Both the position numbers and the translations under genes were made by a program. From Aquatica leii (Eukaryota > Arthropoda > Insecta > Coleoptera > Lampyridae): a stretch of 64,000 nucleotides of DNA. Below, piece by piece: positions 1 through 11,325 of this stretch; position 1 is the first letter of the stretch, and each line of letters opens with the position of its first letter. The DNA is taken from assembly GCA_035610365.1 (NCBI GenBank), contig CM069435.1, forward strand, positions 14,311,123 to 14,375,122, written 5' to 3'. The notes under the pieces were generated by a model. The model was not told the DNA's origin and did not search any database. It worked only from the letters and a program-made list of their open reading frames with translations.

Positions 1-415
1 GAAAGCTACATGACAGAAAATTTCTAATATTTCTTTACAGAAGCCACGCCAGTTCTAATCGCAACCCTCATTAAAATTTTGCATTGTATAACATGACTAT
101 CGTAATCTATTTTGTATGTTAATCTGTAAGTTTATGTCATGTACGGTACTAAATCAGTTACTCAACATTTAAATGAATATTATTAAATTCTTGTGTAAAA
201 ATTAAATGTAAGGTTTCTCGGCTCGCAAATTGCTTTAGGTGACAGGTTAATTAACACCTGAAAATAATAACTGTTGTTGCAAGCTTGTACTTTCAACGTA
301 CCTGTTAAATTTGCAATTCAATTTAGTTTAGTATACTGCCGAATAAAAAGCAATTTCAATAACTGTCCTTACAAAATTTAACTACCTAACCTTAAAGTGT
401 AACACTTTAAGACTA
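1..415. repeat. Dispersed repeat, copy A (cut by window edge)
   Basis: This stretch matches 37131-37560 in the same orientation over almost its whole length, with scattered substitutions and small indels. Shared landmarks include GAAGCCACGCCAGTT, TGCATTGTATAACA and TGTACTTTCAACGTACCTG. No coding potential is seen. The left end is probably outside the window. The family is unknown; it could be a non-coding transposon or an element UTR. The stretch 416-632 after it shows nothing recognisable. Confidence 0.75.
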
Positions 416-829
416 ATGACATACCTGCTAGTCGTTAGTTTCGGTCAGATTATCTCTAGTAGCAGTAATTTGGCGCCTTAAAATATTTCATATAGTCCTT
501 CTATTACTATCTTCACGTAACAAAGTTTATAAGAAAATAAACATGGTGCTTGATGGTAACAATCTACCATGAACAAAGATTTAATTAAGAACCGCTAATG
601 TTATTATTAGCAATCAAGAACTACATCCAGTGTTAATTTTTTACAATGCAAATAAACTTATTTTGGTATAGTTGTGATGAAAAGACACAAGAGAGATGTA
701 ATTTACGTAGAAGACAAAAAACTACTCCAACGCTTGAAAAAAAGTATTTGTTAATAGCTAATATTACACTGTCAAGAAAAATCGAGATAGTAATGGTTCC
801 AGTGCGGTCTTTGCTCAGAGCTTTTTGAA

Positions 830-1740
830 GTCGACAATTTGTAGGTTCGTTTTTCACGTCCCTACAGTACCTTCTCCATGAGTCTCTTTTTGCTGTTTTT
901 ATGGCATTTTTGTATGTTGTTAGGCTGGTTTTGTATTCATCCCAATCTTCGCTTTTTTTGGCTGTATTAAATAGCCTTCTGGTGCGTACCCTTGCTTTGT
1001 CAATCTCCCTGTTCCACCAAGTTATCTTGTTTGGGGTTCGTTTGATAGTTTTTGGGCAGCTTGCTTCAAATGCGGATTTTAATGAATTAACAATACTATC
1101 CGTCATTAGTACTAGCTCGTGCGTTGATCTTGCAACTGTGGGACAGTCCCTGATTTAGTCAGCTAAAGTTTCGTTGAACAAATCCCAGTCGGTTTTTCTC
1201 GGGTTTCTGTATTTCATTACAAGTTCCCTGTCTGATTCAATGTTAAATCGAATGTATCTATGATCAGATAAAGAAGGTTCATCTGATGCATTCCACATTT
1301 TTATCACTTTTCTCGCTTTTGGACTAGTAAGCGTAAAGTCAATAACTTCACTGCGCGACACGGTTATGAACGTGGGCCCATCTCCGTTATTTATTATGTC
1401 TAAATTGCCTTTTAAAATAAATTCTAAAAGTTTTTCACCTCTTGGATTTGTGTTTGTGCTCCCCCATTGTTAATTAGCCTGTAGATTTCCTCCGGCGGCG
1501 GTGATCCTGTCTGGTCCTAAGGGAAGTAGCCGGATCCGATAATGAACTCCCTCGGTTGTTTTTCTCTATTACAGATATTTTAGCTGCCACTAGGTCTCTA
1601 GAACATAAATCCCACAGTGGCATTCGGTTTAATGCATTTTTTACAATAATGCATGTGCGAGGGTTGTGCACAAGCTGCGGCAAGCAGCCATCTGCCTGGA
1701 CAGTTCAGCTCTTTTATTGTTCCCTTGTGGATCCATGTCT
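830..1740 (-). pseudogene. LINE ORF2 fragment: endonuclease and linker to RT
   Basis: Read on the minus strand, this is the apurinic-type endonuclease of a Jockey/R1-like non-LTR retrotransposon, broken by frameshifts and truncated before the reverse transcriptase. Near 1430-1460 the frame gives LWGSTNTNPRG, near 1340 SEVIDFTLTS (endonuclease beta-strand) and near 1260 SLSDHRYI, which holds the SDH catalytic motif. The next frame (1106 down to about 830) reads KITWWNREIDKARVRTRRLF, the usual basic linker between endonuclease and RT. No RT motif follows. Orientation and order fit ORF1 at 1871-2230. It is a dead copy; the exact clade is uncertain. Confidence 0.75.
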
Positions 1741-1870
1741 CCTGAACAAGGGCAATGTCAATATCGTGTGTTACAATAGAGGGCCGCTGAGGCTGCCCTA
1801 CAGTAATGTATGTTTATCTGAACCATTTTCAGCATTAGATTTGCCGACAGTTTTTTTTCTGGCTCTGGAT

Positions 1871-2230
1871 TTACATCCATTGCCTCGTGGACATCCCTTG
1901 TAGCATCCGGTTCTTTGCTGTCCTTTTTGGAGTCGGCCAGCGCCCGAGAGTGATTCTTGAAAACACAAGGTGCAATTGGTTAGTTGACGCTATCACCTTC
2001 TCCCAGGACCTCTTGTCCATAAACAGGACGTATTGGGTTCCTTTAGGATCTGGTTGAGAGATAACTACTCGCCACGTTTCGGTACTGATGTTGTTCTGTA
2101 CCGATACTCTTTTCAATAGAGTGGCCGGTTCCAGTGCTGTTCCCGGGACCCAATTGATAACCTTCTTGGGTGCAGGAAGGTCTTTGAGATAAATAATCTC
2201 TAGTTTCCTATCCTCCCCCAGTGTTATTTT
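1871..2230 (-). pseudogene. LINE ORF1 fragment (DUF4780-like)
   Basis: The minus-strand frame reads a segment typical of insect LINE ORF1 proteins with a DUF4780-like RNA-binding region: LLKRVSVQN, then TETWRVV, then a VLFMDKRSWEKV segment. It lies just upstream (in minus orientation) of the endonuclease fragment at 830-1740, as expected for one element. No start codon with a proper N-terminus is present; the N-terminal part of a related ORF1 is seen at 2397-2640 and 4768-5280. The family is inferred from motif layout only. Confidence 0.6.
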
Positions 2231-2396
2231 CTAACGAAATTTGCATGTTTTTTTATTTTTCTAATAAGTACGCTACGGCAAAGTAGGTATTTAGTTTTTA
2301 TTAACATTAATAGCAGATATTTTAGTTTAGAGTCATTTATTTCAGTATTTTTATTTTGAATAACCCTTTTAGTTCATGCTCAAATTTACTAAGTCC

Positions 2397-2640
2397 TTTT
2401 CCCATCTACTTGGTTCTATGCCTTAGAAGCGGGGATAAGCCGAAAGGCAGGTGCCTAGCTGAACCGCGTGCTCTCAAAGCACGTACCGTTACCTCAGCCC
2501 ATTCAACCGAGTCTTAATCAGGCTTGTCCTTTAAATGAAACATGTTCTTTTCTTACCTATCCTATTTTGTGGAAAACTTGTACCAAGCAAGTTCGGGTGG
2601 TTTGATGGGTCCACATCCTCCTCCTTTTTCCCCAGTGGAC
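2397..2640 (-). repeat. LINE ORF1 N-terminal fragment, copy 1
   Basis: About 240 bp nearly identical to 4768-5010. The minus-strand frame encodes the acidic linker and SNHPNLLGT segment of the same ORF1 seen at 4902-5280, then a stop. Both copies end at the same base pattern, CTTTTCCCA-CTACTTGG, and then differ, so this is the edge of a repeated unit. The gaps 2231-2396 and 2641-2880 hold AT-rich sequence in which I see no feature. Confidence 0.7.
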
Positions 2641-2969
2641 TAAAGCTAAAGCAAAAGGAATTTGATTATTATTCATTGTGAGCAAATCAAGCGAAGTCGT
2701 ATAATTAAGGTCGACAGTAATTTTGTAATTTGTAATTATACTGTTATTTTTTGATAAAAGTTGTTTCTTTTCACGGTGCTTTAGACCCTTACCTCCACGA
2801 GGTTAAAAGTGGGCAACGACTCATAGGCTATAAGTCCAACCGTTTTTGGCAATAAGCTCCTGTGAACGGCTAAAAGGGGTATTAGGTATCAGTGCATTTT
2901 TCCAGCCGGCACTTCACGAGCGTCGCGCTGTCGTGCTCTACCTCTCCGACTCTTTCAGCCTCCTCCGCC

Positions 2970-4060
2970 ATGGAGGCTGAATCCGCTTCTACCAAGCGTC
3001 GTCGTGAAGACGACGACGATGATATTCCTTCTGATGCTTCTCCTGACCGTATCGAATCCTTATTCGACGCCGACATCCTCCGTCTTACTAAAGTGATCTC
3101 TGCTTGTAAGATCACGACTTCCCGTCAATCAGATGATTGACATTGTCAGCAGAGTTCAGGCGACATTTCAAAAATCTTTGATCTCCCATCGCGTCTCGCA
3201 GCAATCTGCTGACATTGCTAACACCTTGGCTGATGTCCAAACAGCCTTGCAAAATGTATCAGGCAAGCTTGCCACTACTTCTATTGCTGCGCCTCCTGCC
3301 CAGCTATCGTATGCTCAAGCGGCTCGATCAAAAATTGTTGAGAAGGTCAAAGTACCTTCTGGAAAATCCGTTTCTCCCGTATCCCGTTCGACAGTAGTCA
3401 TCGTGCCCAAACCTGACTCTCCTCTTAAGTCAACCGACGAAACGAAGATGACTTTAATGAAAGTCCTTGACCCCCAAAAGTACGACCTTCGACTCGACCG
3501 TATGACTAAGACGGGCAAAAGCTCGAATTAGACTCGAATCAGAGAAGACTGATTTGACTAAAATTCCTTTGGACATCCTGGACAAAACCGACCTTGGGGT
3601 TAAGCCCCAAGGCAAATCATTACCTCGCCTATCCTTAATAAACGTTCCGACTAACCTCTCCCCTGAGCAGGTGAAAGAAGCTATTATTTGTCAGAATTTT
3701 CATGACGCCTCTGATGAGGTTCTACAATTGGCCAATCAACATCTAAAAGTCCTATTCCGTTTCGGTCCTAGAGACCAACCTAACGGCAATTGGATCATTG
3801 AGGTCCATGCCGATGTTCGACGATACCTTTTGGCATCGCGTCGTGTCTATGTAGCGTGGAATGCGTGTAGGGTCAATGACCATATCTGAGTTACTCGCTG
3901 TTTCAGTTGCCAGAAATACTTGGAAAGGGACCCTACATGCGCGAACTGCGTTCGCTTTGGCCACGTAGGAGACGTCGTCAAACACAAAGTCATTTCCAAC
4001 ACCTGCCCAGCCTACTTGAAAAAGCTTGACGCTAAAATCTCTAATACAGATTATGGACTT
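2970..4060 (+). pseudogene. R1-like LINE ORF1 (gag-like), frameshifted
   Basis: Starting at the ATG at 2970, the frame encodes a basic/acidic N-terminus (STKRRREDDDDD). It continues in a second frame from 3133 (SYAQAARSKIVEKVK) and a third from 3554 (LINVPTNLSPEQVKEAI, then a FRFGPRD segment). A cysteine-rich segment, CFSCQKYLERDPTCANC, follows an in-frame stop at about 3887. This is the layout of R1/LOA-type LINE ORF1 proteins: a coiled/basic N-terminus, an RRM-like middle and C-terminal zinc knuckles. It is broken in at least three places. The 5' flank at 2880-2970 carries the GC-rich leader. Clade assignment is by eye. Confidence 0.7.
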
Positions 4061-4762
4061 TGAGGACACTCAATTAACTTTGAGGTTTGCGCAAGTGAAT
4101 CTTCGCAATTCACCTGTTGCGACTTGCAAAGCAATGGGTTTCTCCTCCGACAATAATTTAGATATACTACTGACCCAAGAGCCATACGTGTTTAGTTCAG
4201 GTTCAGGGTACAAGCTCGCTGGGGCGGCTGTACCCTTCAATAGGATAGCCGCATCCTCTTCTATGCGGTACTACTGGGCTATTGTTTTCAATAGTTCCAA
4301 GTCCGTCGGAGTGGTAACACTTAGCCATTTAACCAACGACTGCAATGCAGCAACTGTGGTTACGGTTGGAAACATCTCCCTGGCAATCGTTGGCGTTTAT
4401 TGGCCGCCGAGTGAGGATGTTCGTATTCATCTCCAACACTTAGATAAATTTATAGATGAATTAAGAGGCACTCCTATTATCATAGCAGGTGACTTCAACT
4501 CGAAATCGCCGCTTTGGCACTCCCCGGTGACCGACGAACGAGGACGATGTGTGGAGAACCTCGTGGGTGAACGCGATCTGTGTGTTGTTAATGAACCATT
4601 TCAATCTTTCACTTTTGCTAGCCATCTAGGTTCGACTAATATAGACGTCACACTAGCATCTCCTTGTTGAGCCAGGAAAATATTAAACTGGCGCGTCATT
4701 CCAGACGTAATAGAAAGTGACCACAGACTGATACGGTTTGAATTAACCGTCAACCGTTCTTC
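4053..4762 (+). pseudogene. R1-like LINE ORF2 endonuclease, truncated
   Basis: Follows ORF1 of the same element. The frame gives an apurinic endonuclease with its usual order of motifs: LRFAQVNLRNS (QxN), LLTQEPY (E), VGVYWPPSE, IIIAGDFNSKSPLWHS (GDFN), STNIDVTLAS and, after one in-frame stop at 4668, ESDHRLIRFEL (SDH). All catalytic landmarks are present. The element then stops abruptly at about 4762 where another LINE fragment begins, so no RT is left. It is non-functional as it stands. Confidence 0.8.
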
Positions 4763-4767
4763 GTGCC

Positions 4768-5280
4768 TTTTCCCACCTACTTGGTTTTATGTCTTAGAAG
4801 CGAGGATAAGCCGAAAGGCAGGTGCCTCGCTGAACCGCGTGCTCTCAAAGCACGTACCGTTACCTTAACCCATCCAACCGAGTCTTAACCAGACTTGTCC
4901 TTTAAATGAAACATGTTCTTTTCTTACCTATCCTATTTTGTGGAGAACTTGTACCAAGCAAATTCGGGTGGTTTGGTGTGTCCACTTCTTCCTCCTCCTC
5001 CTCCTTCTCGTCCCCCAGTGGTTTCTTAATATTTGACGTACCGACTAGCCACTCTCTGGTTGTTTCGTCTGCGCACGTTATTTTCAGAAATCCCCGTTTA
5101 TGGGTACATTCTTGAAAACGCGAAGAAGCTTGTCCCTTCTCCAATTTGTCAATCCATCCATGTATCGAGGTTTTTATGACCTCGGATTCTTCAGGACTGA
5201 TGGTGTTTTCAGAGAACTCTTTTGGTAATATTGCAAGAGCAATTCCCGCCAGAGTGTCCCTGAATGTTTTTTCTGGGTCC
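4768..5280 (-). pseudogene. LINE ORF1 N-terminal fragment, copy 2
   Basis: The minus-strand frame (5280 down to 4902, about 126 codons) begins DPEKTFRDTLAGIALA without a real ATG and continues through RGFLKITCADETTREWL, the first half of a DUF4780-like ORF1. An acidic run of glutamates, NHPNLLGTSSPQNRIG and a stop follow. The 3' half (4768-5010) is the copy of 2397-2640. A third, plus-strand trace of the same region is at 16005-16105. At 5280 the sequence changes directly to a Penelope-like element in the opposite orientation. Confidence 0.65.
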
Positions 5281-5672
5281 AATCCAAAATTGGCATTTTT
5301 ATCTTACATTTATAAGGTCACAGATCAAATAGCAAAACTAAGAATGCTATTAAACCCAAATTCAATTTGAGACGTGAAACCTCTCAAATTCTTTCTTCTC
5401 CAAAAGACAAATTTCATACTCTTTCATTTCAAGGTGTATACCAAATTTCTTGTATATGTGGTTTGGTCTATATTGACTCCGTTATTACACGTATTTTAGA
5501 ACGTAATCGTTGTATAAAGGAATGACATATTTCTAAATCTGCCGTTGCTAAACATTATTTTACAACAGGCTACAATAAAGATTTTGATAACGCTTTGGTT
5601 ATTGCAAAATGTCTATAATGGAACTTCTATAAATACGAAAACATTATCTTCTTAAGTCACTTCTATGGAGTT
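5280..5672 (+). pseudogene. Penelope-like element 3' part, interrupted (left piece)
   Basis: The frame reads PKLAFLSYIYKVTDQIAKLR and then, after frameshifts, a decayed GIY-YIG endonuclease (SCICGLVYI followed by an H-x-FTTGY segment). The same segment occurs on the minus strand at 29050-29360 with a better GIY-YIG (CSCGLVYIGETGRS). The element continues after the Ty3/Gypsy insertion at 14676-14915. It is an old copy with several stops. Confidence 0.7.
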
Positions 5673-7535
5673 TGTTACATTCCAAAATTAACACAAAGTC
5701 ACTGCCTGCAATGAAGTAACATAAACGGGGGTTGTGCCGCTAGCTCAATGGAGAAGGGTGGGTTTTATTTAAAATTCCGTGAAAAATTGGAAACGCGATC
5801 GTCGTAAAAATGGAACTAGAACGGTAAAATCGTCAAATAATCGGTAAGGGCGCCAATCAAGAATTTCTATAAGGGGAAGCTTTCAAACCCCTGATTACCT
5901 GAAAGCTCATCCGGTTGGTTACAACCCCAGAACTTACCTTGGGTTGTAACAATTCTGAAAAACACTAAAACAAAAATTTACGTATGCGGCGGCTAAATGA
6001 ATAAAAGCTCTTTACATTTAACAATATAACATTTATTGATTGAAAATTTAAAACAAAAACAAAATAAAATAACAAGTACTAATTGATATCAAATAAATTT
6101 GAATAAAAGAAATGAAATAATCTTAAGCAAACAAGAATGAATAATTTACACACAAAACATTACATTAAAATTTATAAAAAGAAATGCTACTACAATAGCG
6201 TTAATTCGACGTCAAATATAATTAAATCTCAAGATCTTGACCGCATATTTATAACAAACAAATAAAATAACACACACAAAAAAAAAACAATACAGTTTAT
6301 AACATATATATGTCCGAACTTTAATTCGAACTAAACAAAATATAGTTTATAAGTCGTTACATTATCATATATTCGAAATACGAATTATTTCTCAAACGCA
6401 CCAAAACAAAATTAATTGATTTTAATTTCGCGCAAACACTATACGTGTTCGTTGAAATAATTAAATTCAACGTTAGTCGTAATTTCAATTGACTCAAAAT
6501 TGAAAGCTTTTACTGCATTTTTAATCGCGGGACACTGCACGATCAAACAACAAAATCGATAAATACCTTAATTCTTAGTTGGTGATACCGGGTGAACTTT
6601 GGTCCAGTGGTTTTGAAAGCTAATACCTCGATGGACTTCGGCTGCTTCCCAAACAATAGGTTACCAGTGGAAGATTTATTAATCCGCCCCCAAGGCGAAG
6701 GATGAGATTGCGAAACAAACTCACGCACAAATTCACGTAACGAAACATGCGATATTAATTTAGGCAAAACAGTGATCTTAATTAACCGTAATTACGAAAA
6801 AGGAAAGTTTTCCACTTAAATTCACTGCACCATCTTCTTTTACTTCCACGGTAATTATTAGAAAAGGTGAATTATCACCTGCGTGATCTACATTTTTATG
6901 ACCGTCAACCAACTAACTTCCCACTCTTACATTTACCAAAAACACGTCTATATATCAACTTTCGTCGACTGCTCTTTCCACAAAAGGCCGCGTTCGAAAC
7001 TTCAAACACCAAAATACTCTCGCGAAAAAGTGCAATAAAGAGGCAAACAAACATATTACGTCATATTTATATAATTAGGACACAGCGTTTCGCTTATACG
7101 TGAAACTGTCAATTTGACAAAAATATTATATTACAAGAATTTAAACTGCCTAATAAATTAAGATAACGACTTAATTTTTCCACGTAATCTAAACGTTTGA
7201 CATAAAGAAATTCAAGTACGAATGTACTCGAACAAAGAACTCATAAACCAACTTAAAATAAACAAACGGCGAAAATAGATTTAATTGCGATTATATCTCA
7301 GAAGGAAAACATAACTCACAACTGGAATTTTTACGGCGTAACAAAATACAAAACTTTATCAACAATTACATTGTAACTTTGAATTTAAAATCGTAAAATA
7401 ACTTATTAAACTCAATCTAAAAGTACATTAAAACAACTTCAAAATACATTAAATGAAAAAAAACGTCAATCCAAATACTGTGTCCGTTACCAAAAATTAC
7501 TTAAACAACCAATCGATTTTTAAACGATGGTTACA
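5673..7535 (-). repeat. 3' LTR of Ty3/Gypsy element
   Basis: 1863 bp, nearly identical to 12816-14675. On the plus strand it starts TGTTACATTCC and ends CGATGGTTACA. In element orientation it begins TGTAACCATCG. It is unusually long and very AT-rich. The short reading frames inside are present in both copies but show no recognisable protein, and the LTR is best regarded as non-coding. Confidence 0.93.
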
Positions 7536-7546
7536 CCTCCCCTACT
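7536..7546 (-). other. Polypurine tract of Ty3/Gypsy element
   Basis: The minus strand reads AGTAGGGGAGG directly before the 3' LTR, the expected position of the plus-strand primer for reverse transcription. The remaining 7547-8088 is a non-coding spacer between pol stop and 3' LTR. I see no env gene in it. Confidence 0.7.
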
Positions 7547-8088
7547 TAAAGAGGGATTTCTTAAATCACTCTATAAGCAATAGACTTAAGACGAAACGAA
7601 AACCCATAACCCAAAAACAAAAAAAAAACGATAATGTAACTATAAACGCAAAAATAAAACGAAACTAAACCTATGGCTCTCGCGATCTCGCAATCATCGA
7701 GAACCCCTAACGAAACTAAAAGAACGAGAACTAAACGATAAGAAGGGTAGCATATGTTTGGGTTCGACACAGATCACTCGATGCTGCACAATAGGAGAGG
7801 GCGCGCTGCGCTTCACGAGATCCGCGCATTGCGTTTTTCCCACAACTACTGCCCTCACCGAGCGATGGCACCTAGCCACAAACACTACAGAAATAAAAGA
7901 TAAGGACAGACAAGATAGTAGAAGAAAGAAAAATGGAAATAAAAGAACCGTTGTTTAGTCGCCTCTTACGACAAGTGGAGTCCCCACTGTAGAGAAATAT
8001 TCTTAGTCCGTCTCTACACGGAACCCAAAAACGAAACGAACTAACCTAAAAAAAAAACGAAAAAGAAACTAAAAGGTAAAACATAAAA

Positions 8089-11000
8089 CTATTTATCCCC
8101 AGTCGGGTTTAACTTTAGGTCCTTGGCGTTCCATATGCCTTTTGATGCTCCCGTGTCATCAGACAACTCATAGGTCTGATACGAAACTTTCCGTTTCACG
8201 TAGAACGGACCGATAAACTTAGGTGCCAGTTTGGCCGAGAAATATCGAGATGCATCAGAAAGGACATAATTCTTCCGCCACACTGTGTCTCCCACCTCAA
8301 AAGGTGCTGGACGACGACGTAAATCATAATAATGTTTAGCGCGGACATAAGCGGCATTCAAGCGATTCTTAATGTCGACGTAAACTTCTCTAAACGCTGG
8401 GCCTCTTTCGGCCAAAAAGGTACGATCAGCAAAAGCTAGATCGTCGATAGTGTCTGAATCGGTAGTTTTTCCATGACGTGATCCGTCGAGACAGATTTCA
8501 CGTCCGAAATTGGCGAAAAACGGCGTTAAGCCGGTGACTTCATGTACAGCGGTACGAATAGCACATGCTACTTTAGCAAGATACTTATCCCAGTGTCGAT
8601 GGTTGTCTTCGATATATGACGATAGCATTGTCTTCATGACTCTGTTGACTCTTTCTGTTGGATTCGCTTGTGGATGATAATTAGCGTTAAAAATAATTTT
8701 AGACTTATATGACGAAACCATTTTCGTAAATTCTGAACTACGAAACTGTGTGCCGTTATCACACAAAAGATATTGAGGAACTCCAAACATTAAAAATACA
8801 TCTTCTTCAAGACGTTTAGTAACTGCTGCGGCAGTAGCGGAACGTAACGGGAAAAATAAAACAAATTTCGAAAAATAATCTGCAACCACAAGAATATATG
8901 AATAGCCACTTTTAGATCGCGGTAGCGGTCCAACAAGATCGGTAGAGATCAACTGCCAGGGTTTGTCCACAACAGGATGACGGGTCATAAGGCCAGCAGG
9001 ACGTTTCTGTTCTGGCTTATGCGTGATACAAACTTTACAACCATTGATGTAACGAATGACGTCAGCCTTCATCTTAGGCCAGTAATAAAGCGGAACTATT
9101 CGTTCGAGAGTCTTAAAGATACCCAGGTGTCCAGCGGTAGGCTCATCGTGAAACTTTGACAATATTTCAAGTCGTTTTGACTTAGGCACAACTTCTCTCC
9201 AATTGTCATTCTCAGAACGAAGATCGGGATAGTCTACGGTAACATGCTTAAATAACTTTCCGTTACTAATTTTCCACTGTGGAAAAGCGTTAGGTTTTGA
9301 ACGTACACGTTCCATAAGTTTCGTTAACCATTTGTCCGAAGACTTAGGTTCGGTAGTGTCACAATCGGTAGTAATATGGTCGATAGCTGGTACTGAACGA
9401 GATAGTGCGTCAGGTACGACATGATCCTTTCCTTTACGATGAATGATCGTAAAGTCAAATTGCTGCAGTCTAACAGCCCATCGTGCTAGACGACCGGTAG
9501 GTTCCTTTAAATTATGTAACCAGACTAATGATGCGTGATCGGTAACTACAGTGAAAGTTGTTCCTTCAAGATAAGGGCGTAATTTTTCAATAGACCACAG
9601 AACAGCCAAACACTCCTTTTCGGTAGTTGAATACTTGCGTTCACACTTTGTGAGCGACCTACTATTGTAACAAATAACACGTTCTTCACCGTCGATAAAC
9701 TGTGTAAGAACGGAACCAAGACCAAAATCAGAAGCGTCAGTTTGAACTGTAAACGGAACATTAAAATCAGGGCAAGACAAAATAGGTGCGGAAACTAAAC
9801 AATTTTTAATGATCTGAAATGCTTCATCACAATCACTAGTCCAATTAAAGCTGGAATTCTTCTTTAACAGAGACGTCAATGGAGCGATAATTGTCGAAAA
9901 ATTCGGTACAAAACGGCGATACCACGAGGCCATGCCTATAATTCTTCTAACTTCAGCGACACCAGTGGGAACTGGAATACGCAAAATTGCATCGACCTTT
10001 TCCGGGTCAACCGACAAACCAGTAGAATTTACTATAAAACCAAGATACTTAAGTTCAGGTTTACAAAAATGACATTTGTCTTTACTTAGCATCAAATTAG
10101 CCTCTCTAAGGCGACGAAGAACTTCAGTTAACACTTCCATGTGTTTCTCGAAGGAAGGAGCGCAAATAATGACGTCATCTAAATAAACAAAAACGTAAGG
10201 TTCTAATTCGGGACCTAAAACTCGATCAATCAACCTCTGCCAAGAAGCTGGTGCGTTAGCTAAACCAAACGGTAAGCGCGTGAATTGGAATAACCCACGG
10301 TTCGGAACTGTAAAAGCGGTAAACTGCTTAGACTCTTCGCTTAAAGGAATCTGCCAATAAGCGGACTTAATGTCGAGAGATGTAATAAACTTAGCGTCAC
10401 GAAGACGATCCAAAATAGACGAAACGTAAGGTAAAGGATAAGCGTCCTTTTCGGTAACCTTGTTGACTTTTCTAAAGTCCACGCAAAAACGATAAGAGTT
10501 GTCCTTCTTCTTCACCAATAAGATCGGGCTCGACCAAGCGCTGTTCGATTTTTCTACAACGCCTAACTTTAACATTTTCTCTAACTCCAGATCGATTTGT
10601 TTCTGGATAAACGGCGAAACTCGGTAATACCGTTGCTTAATTGGTTCGGAAGTAGTTTTGATCTGATGTTCGATCAAGTTGGTGCATCCAAAATTTTCAT
10701 TCGAAGAAGAAAAATGATTACTAACTAAATTGTCTAACTGATTGAGCTGTTCTGAAGAAAGATCGAGACGAGACTTAATAACTGAATCTTTATCTTCCAA
10801 TTGTGAAATGGTGTCCATATTTTCGAAACGCCACTCACCTTTTCTAAGATCAGGAACGATACCTGCTTGTTTCCAAAAATCAACGCCTAAAATTAAATTA
10901 TGCGGAACGTCAGGAACAACTAAAACTTCTAAAACAATAATTTTTCCTTTAATTTCGATTGGGACGAGAAGTGAACCTAAACTTTGTACTGATTTACCAT

Positions 11001-11325
11001 TAGCTACAATACAATTAACTTTAACTGACTTATTTAACTTTAAACCTAACTGACTAAAAATTTCCCAACCCTTAGAACCCACAATAGTGCGAGAAGCGCC
11101 ACTATCTAATAAACTTAAAATTTCGTGACCAAAAACTTTAACGTAGACAAAAGGTCTTTCGTCAGACTCAGCAGACTCTAAAACATAATCTAACACAACT
11201 TTATTCTTAACGAAACTCTTTTTCTTCGAAGAATGTAAACTATTAAAATAGACAGCCGATTTAACTTTAACCTCTGACGTCACTAAACGGCTTCTTAGTA
11301 CGTCCTTTACTCGTTTCCCGAACAC
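8089..11325 (-). CDS. pol: Pol polyprotein (PR-RT-RNaseH-IN), Ty3/Gypsy
   Basis: An open frame of about 1078 codons with all enzyme domains in Ty3/Gypsy order. Aspartic protease: DSGAS at residues 74-78. Reverse transcriptase: YLDD at 381-384, preceded by RFCVDFRKVN and LPFGLANAP. RNase H: TDASDFGLG near 530. Integrase: zinc-binding H726, H733, C763, C766, then catalytic D796, D856, E891. No chromodomain or GPY-type extension is obvious beyond a short C-terminal barrel (GPFYVKRKV). The frame opens right after a TAA with GTG, not ATG, so translation must come from gag by -1 frameshifting at 11313-11319. All catalytic residues are present, so the enzyme could be active. Confidence 0.95.
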   Translation of the reverse strand: MFGKRVKDVLRSRLVTSEVKVKSAVYFNSLHSSKKKSFVKNKVVLDYVLESAESDERPFVYVKVFGHEILSLLDSGASRTIVGSKGWEIFSQLGLKLNKSVKVNCIVANGKSVQSLGSLLVPIEIKGKIIVLEVLVVPDVPHNLILGVDFWKQAGIVPDLRKGEWRFENMDTISQLEDKDSVIKSRLDLSSEQLNQLDNLVSNHFSSSNENFGCTNLIEHQIKTTSEPIKQRYYRVSPFIQKQIDLELEKMLKLGVVEKSNSAWSSPILLVKKKDNSYRFCVDFRKVNKVTEKDAYPLPYVSSILDRLRDAKFITSLDIKSAYWQIPLSEESKQFTAFTVPNRGLFQFTRLPFGLANAPASWQRLIDRVLGPELEPYVFVYLDDVIICAPSFEKHMEVLTEVLRRLREANLMLSKDKCHFCKPELKYLGFIVNSTGLSVDPEKVDAILRIPVPTGVAEVRRIIGMASWYRRFVPNFSTIIAPLTSLLKKNSSFNWTSDCDEAFQIIKNCLVSAPILSCPDFNVPFTVQTDASDFGLGSVLTQFIDGEERVICYNSRSLTKCERKYSTTEKECLAVLWSIEKLRPYLEGTTFTVVTDHASLVWLHNLKEPTGRLARWAVRLQQFDFTIIHRKGKDHVVPDALSRSVPAIDHITTDCDTTEPKSSDKWLTKLMERVRSKPNAFPQWKISNGKLFKHVTVDYPDLRSENDNWREVVPKSKRLEILSKFHDEPTAGHLGIFKTLERIVPLYYWPKMKADVIRYINGCKVCITHKPEQKRPAGLMTRHPVVDKPWQLISTDLVGPLPRSKSGYSYILVVADYFSKFVLFFPLRSATAAAVTKRLEEDVFLMFGVPQYLLCDNGTQFRSSEFTKMVSSYKSKIIFNANYHPQANPTERVNRVMKTMLSSYIEDNHRHWDKYLAKVACAIRTAVHEVTGLTPFFANFGREICLDGSRHGKTTDSDTIDDLAFADRTFLAERGPAFREVYVDIKNRLNAAYVRAKHYYDLRRRPAPFEVGDTVWRKNYVLSDASRYFSAKLAPKFIGPFYVKRKVSYQTYELSDDTGASKGIWNAKDLKLNPTGDK

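Noticed and set aside
5673..7535. Small frames inside the Gypsy LTR (for example 6543-6767 and 6867-7103)
   Set aside because: They occur in both LTRs only because the LTRs are duplicates, have no recognisable domain, and differ in length between copies through indels.
7694..7958. Opposing frames of about 65 codons between pol and the 3' LTR
   Set aside because: They overlap on opposite strands, carry no signal peptide or membrane anchor, and do not look like env.
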